A stretch of DNA of 8,971 bases from the NCBI GenBank assembly GCA_937927695.1, contig CALBRU010000143.1:1-8971 (forward strand), written 5' to 3'. Shown here one piece after another: positions 6,707 through 8,971 of the stretch. Both the position numbers and the translations under genes were made by a program. This stretch comes from an uncultured Thiomonas sp. Lineage in GTDB: Bacteria > Pseudomonadota > Gammaproteobacteria > Burkholderiales > Burkholderiaceae_C. Below the pieces are notes generated by a model. It was not told the DNA's origin. It saw only the letters and a program-made list of their open reading frames with translations, and made no database searches. Numbering within the stretch: position 1 is the first letter of the stretch; every line of letters begins with the position of its first letter.

Positions 6707-7693
6707 TCAGTTTGCGCCCTGATCGACCTCAGGGGCAGCCGCCAACCAGGGGGGCACCCGCTGGATGCGTACCACCTGCGAGAACACCCCAGCCCGCTGA
6801 ATCAGTGCGCGCTCGGCATATTCCAGCTTGTCGATACGCACGCGGGCAATGGCGTCGAAGTAGCCAGTGGCCACGCTCACCAACTGCGGATTGACGGTTG
6901 CGCCTTGCGGCAGCAGGGTGGAAATATCGCCCAGATTGCGGAAATACGCGCGCTTGCGCGCCTCGACCAAGGCTTGCGCCGTATCGGCACTCACCCCGAG
7001 CACGGCAGCGAGCACCACCGGGCTGGCGGTGTTGGCATTCACCGGGGTGGCCTGCGGCAGCAGGGTGACGGCGGAGGCGAGCTTGGGCAGGGCCTGCGCC
7101 ACGGTGGGGCCCAACCGCGCCAAATCCTGCAATTGCTGCAGCGGCAGTGGCGAATTTGCAACATTCGTCTGCGCCGCAGCGCCGATGGGGTTGCTCGCCG
7201 CCACGCCATTGGCGATGGTGGCCGCCACATTGGAGGGCAGTTGCAACGCGGCGCACAGGCGCTGGAAGGCCAGCAGCGCCTGTGGATCGATCGTCCCGGC
7301 CGGGGCCAGGTCGCGCAGATTGAAACGACTTTGCGCATCGACGATGCGCCCTTCGAGCCAGGCGTCGGGCAGACCCGCGCTGTCTTGCCCGCGCGCGGCG
7401 AGAAAGGTCGACAGCCGCGCCTCGGCCAGCGGCACCGACCAGGGCTCGCCGAGGTAATCGGCCGTCGAGGTCATGGCGTCTTCGCGCAGGATCAGCCGGG
7501 CCCAGTCGATCGAGCCGCGCAGAATCCAGCGCGCCTGCGTCTGTTCGCGCGCTGTTTGCTCGCGGGCGATGGCGCTCCACTGGCTCCAGAACATGCCCGA
7601 GACCATCACCGCAGCCAGTGCGGCGATCAGCATGGCGGTGATCAGCGCCGCGCCGTTTTGATGCCCGGCTTGATGCTTGCTCGCGCGTCTCAT
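6707..7693 (-). CDS. gspK: T2SS minor pseudopilin GspK
   Basis: GspK is the large minor pseudopilin at the tip of the GspI-J-K cap that starts pseudopilus assembly. The product is 328 residues, in the family's normal range. The leader MRRASKHQAGHQNG is basic and ends in Gly14, followed by AALITAMLIAALAAVM; the prepilin peptidase would cut after Gly14. Glu at +5 of the mature protein is absent, which is characteristic of GspK and not a defect. EDAMTSTADYLGEPW (71-85) and RIVDAQSRFNLRDL (about 116-129) are typical GspK segments. The C-terminal half contains helix-hairpin-like sequence VNANTASPVVLAAVLG and YFRNLGDISTLL. Its ATG overlaps the gspJ stop by 4 nt (ATGA), indicating coupled translation. 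Its stop precedes the only sizeable gap before gspL. Confidence 0.95.
   Translation of the reverse strand: MRRASKHQAGHQNGAALITAMLIAALAAVMVSGMFWSQWSAIAREQTAREQTQARWILRGSIDWARLILREDAMTSTADYLGEPWSVPLAEARLSTFLAARGQDSAGLPDAWLEGRIVDAQSRFNLRDLAPAGTIDPQALLAFQRLCAALQLPSNVAATIANGVAASNPIGAAAQTNVANSPLPLQQLQDLARLGPTVAQALPKLASAVTLLPQATPVNANTASPVVLAAVLGVSADTAQALVEARKRAYFRNLGDISTLLPQGATVNPQLVSVATGYFDAIARVRIDKLEYAERALIQRAGVFSQVVRIQRVPPWLAAAPEVDQGAN
6717..6734. repeat. Short inverted repeat at the 3' end of gspK
   Basis: CCCTGA (6717-6722) and TCAGGG (6729-6734) form a perfect 6-bp stem with a 6-nt loop, inside the last codons of gspK. On the coding strand a T5 tract (6706-6702) follows after 10 nt. The distance is too long for a standard intrinsic terminator; it may be an attenuator or chance. 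Confidence 0.35.
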
Positions 7694-8439
7694 TCGCGGT
7701 CGTCCAGCAAAAAATCGCGCTGCAAATCGCCCGTCAGCGCCTTATCGGTGAACTGCAGCCGCAGGCGCACGGCCGCCGGAGTCGCTGCGTTGGCGGCCAG
7801 CGCGTTGGCGGCGGCCGCCGCGGCGCTGGCCGATGAGGCCGGCGTGTTGCTGCTGGCGTTTGCCGCATTGGCCGCCGTACCGGCATTGACCCAGGCGCCC
7901 GATTGCTGCAGCAGCCCGATACCGGCGTAGCGATAGAACTGAACCTGCATGCTCACCACGCCGGGCAGGATGGTCAGCAAAGGCGCGGTGGAGTTTTGCA
8001 GGGCCGCCTGCAAGACGGCGCGGCTATCGGTGGGGCTGCTCGCACTGCGCTTGAGCGCGCCGTCCTGCACCGTCCAGCGCACCACCTGCAGTTCGCCCGC
8101 ATTCGGCGGCAGGCCGACGCCCGCGCCGACATCGGCGCGCACATCGCCGCCCAGCGGTTGCGCGGGACGGCGCACGATGAACAGCCCGCCGCCGAGCACG
8201 CTCACCGCAGGCAGTCCGGGCCCCTGTGACACCGCGTGGCGCAGGTCGTCGCCGAACTGCTGCATGCCGTCGGCCAGACGCGAACTGGTGGTGAACGCGC
8301 GACTGGCGTCGTCGCGGCTGCGCGCCACCGCGTCCAGCCCGCGCCAGCCCAGCACCGCCACCACCGCGAGAATGGTGACCGCCACCAGCAGCTCGATCAG
8401 GGTGAAACCCCGCTGTGCCGAAACAGGTGCCCGGCTCAC
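7690..8439 (-). CDS. gspJ: T2SS minor pseudopilin GspJ
   Basis: GspJ is a minor pseudopilin that joins GspI and GspK in the tip complex. It is 249 residues and starts with a GTG that directly follows the gspI stop (TAAGTG). GGGAA 7 nt upstream is a possible ribosome binding site. The leader MSRAPVSAQRG is followed by FTLIELLVAVTILAVVAVLG; cleavage after Gly11 leaves Phe at +1 and Glu at +5. GWRGLDAVARSRD (31-43) is a strong GspJ signature. The rest is the globular pseudopilin domain ending with RLRLQFTDKALTGDLQRDFLL. An Ala/Asn/Ser-rich low-complexity stretch (about 186-222) interrupts the domain before the last strands and makes the protein longer than many GspJ of about 195-220 residues. 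It overlaps gspK by 4 nt. Confidence 0.95.
   Translation of the reverse strand: MSRAPVSAQRGFTLIELLVAVTILAVVAVLGWRGLDAVARSRDDASRAFTTSSRLADGMQQFGDDLRHAVSQGPGLPAVSVLGGGLFIVRRPAQPLGGDVRADVGAGVGLPPNAGELQVVRWTVQDGALKRSASSPTDSRAVLQAALQNSTAPLLTILPGVVSMQVQFYRYAGIGLLQQSGAWVNAGTAANAANASSNTPASSASAAAAAANALAANAATPAAVRLRLQFTDKALTGDLQRDFLLDDRE
7774..7884 (-). repeat. Low-complexity Ala/Asn/Ser segment in gspJ
   Basis: Codons 186-222 of gspJ encode an Ala-rich stretch with Asn and Ser (for example ASSASAAAAAANALAANAAT). In DNA it is made of GCC/GCG/AAC codons with short imperfect repeats. It probably forms a flexible loop between the strands of the pseudopilin fold. Confidence 0.6.
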
Positions 8440-8802
8440 TTAAAGATTCCCGATGATGGTGACCACCTGCCACGCGCTCCAGCCGCTGGCATCGAGCACG
8501 TTGACCTGCACGCGGCGGAAGTTGGGGTTGGGCGTGGGCATCACATCCACCGCCACGGTGAACGGCACATTCGCCTGCGTGCAGGCGCTGGTGCTCTGCC
8601 CCACTGCGAGAAACGTCTTGCTCAGACGTTGATCGACCAGAAAATTCTGCGCGCACTGCTCGGCCAGAACGGTCATGCGATAGCGCTGCGCGTTGTCGGC
8701 CACCCCGCCTGCGGCGCGCATGGCCGCCAGCAGCGCAATGGCCACCACCGCCAAAGCCACCAACACTTCGAGCAGGGTGAATCCGCTGGAAGTTGCCCCC
8801 AC
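8440..8802 (-). CDS. gspI: T2SS minor pseudopilin GspI (start uncertain)
   Basis: GspI is a minor pseudopilin that nucleates the I-J-K tip complex. The mature part begins FTLLEVLVALAVVAIALLAAM with Phe +1 and Glu +5, followed by MTVLAEQCAQNFLVDQRL, which fits the GspI helix region. The stop abuts the gspJ GTG. I give the GTG at 8802, which makes a 120-residue protein, the usual GspI length, with leader MGATSSG. This leader has no Lys or Arg, unlike most prepilin leaders, and there is no Shine-Dalgarno. The frame stays open without a stop through both repeat copies to the window edge. A GTG at 8949 would give 169 residues and a leader of about 56 residues, partly basic. The start codon falls inside the palindromic repeat in either case. 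GspI identity is firm; the start is not. Confidence 0.9.
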   Translation of the reverse strand: MGATSSGFTLLEVLVALAVVAIALLAAMRAAGGVADNAQRYRMTVLAEQCAQNFLVDQRLSKTFLAVGQSTSACTQANVPFTVAVDVMPTPNPNFRRVQVNVLDASGWSAWQVVTIIGNL

Positions 8803-8848
8803 GCTTGCCGCTGACGCGGCGGCGCTGCCCCCCGAGGGGGCTGGCCCC
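8793..8848. repeat. GC-rich palindromic repeat, copy 1
   Basis: This 56-bp unit matches 8877-8932 at 54 of 56 positions (G/A differences at 8807 and 8827), with an 84-bp period. It contains hairpins GCCGC-TGAC-GCGGC (8807-8820) and GCCCCC-CGA-GGGGGC (8827-8841). An additional perfect 9-bp inverted repeat, GGCCCCGCC at 8843-8851 and GGCGGGGCC at 8867-8875, links it to the second copy. The left end includes the likely GTG start of gspI. It looks like a REP-type intergenic element of Burkholderiales; the family is inferred from its look, not matched. Confidence 0.85.
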
Positions 8849-8876
8849 GCCTTGGGGCGGCCCGGCGGCGGGGCCT

Positions 8877-8932
8877 TTGCCCCCACGCTTACCGCTGACG
8901 CGGCGGCGCTACCCCCCGAGGGGGCTGGCCCC
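8877..8932. repeat. GC-rich palindromic repeat, copy 2
   Basis: This is the second direct copy of the 56-bp unit. It keeps the CCCCC-CGA-GGGGG hairpin (8912-8924) and the CCGC-TGAC-GCGG stem (8892-8903). Beyond 8932 the copies diverge. The sequence from 8933 to 8971 has a small CCCC-ACTGCT-GGGG inverted repeat (about 8944-8957). No further gene is visible to the edge, although the last codons of gspH may be present there. Confidence 0.85.
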
Positions 8933-8971
8933 ACCCCGGCCCTCCCCACTGCTGGGGATGGAGTGACTACT

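Noticed and set aside
6702..6734. Intrinsic terminator after gspK
   Set aside because: The stem is only 6 bp and the T5 tract starts 10 nt away, so it does not meet the usual form; reported only as a weak inverted repeat.
6056..7930. 624-residue plus-strand open frame spanning gspL, gspK and gspJ
   Set aside because: It crosses three real genes on the opposite strand. The frame stays open because of strong GC bias; the sequence is Ser/Arg/Ala-rich with no motif.
8793..8932. Possible CRISPR or tandem array
   Set aside because: Only two copies, GC-rich and internally palindromic, with a 28-bp spacer that itself pairs with the repeat; no array structure or cas gene.
8910..8971. C-terminus of gspH reading into the repeat
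   Set aside because: One minus-strand frame reaches a TAG inside copy 2 and another has a TAG at 8969-8967, but the visible residues are too few to identify gspH.

Overview
The window carries most of a type II secretion system (T2SS, general secretory pathway) operon. All of its genes lie on the minus strand, so it is read from high to low coordinates. The order of transcription is gspI, gspJ, gspK, gspL, gspM, gspN, gspD, gspE. gspE runs off the left edge and loses its C-terminus. The start of gspI is entangled with a GC-rich repeat at the right edge. GC content is high with strong third-position bias, and the protein sequences, especially the PilQ-like AMIN domain and the GspL/M/N set, look betaproteobacterial. 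Burkholderiales is the best guess, and the palindromic repeat recalls elements I associate with Thiomonas-like genomes. That placement is inference; no rRNA or other taxonomic marker is present.

Layout: 8793-8971 is a pair of near-identical GC-rich palindromic repeat copies upstream of, or reading into, gspI. 8440-8802 is gspI, 7690-8439 gspJ and 6707-7693 gspK, the three minor pseudopilins, packed end to end. A gap of about 94 bp with a possible weak promoter follows. 5419-6612 gspL and 4862-5422 gspM encode the inner-membrane platform, and 3932-4861 is gspN; these three are joined by start/stop overlaps or abutments. A 64-bp gap with a strong Shine-Dalgarno sequence leads to gspD (1204-3867), the outer-membrane secretin. 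gspE (1-1190), the cytoplasmic ATPase, starts 13 bp after gspD. No gene-free stretch exceeds 300 bp.

The genes work together as follows. GspE hydrolyses ATP at the cytoplasmic face and docks on GspL. GspL and GspM form the platform across the inner membrane. The I-J-K complex caps the pseudopilus, which pushes folded periplasmic substrates through the GspD channel. GspN is an accessory bitopic protein. gspG and gspH probably lie to the right and gspF to the left; gspC is not in the window.

The system itself is well known. The most unusual feature is an apparent AMIN domain, normally at the N-terminus of PilQ-type secretins and of AmiC amidases, fused to the extreme C-terminus of GspD through a Pro/Ala/Ser linker, where the pilotin-binding S-domain usually sits. 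Other points worth a look are the in-frame repeat at the gspI start, a perfect 11-bp inverted repeat beside a G8 tract inside gspD, and low-complexity segments in GspN and GspJ.
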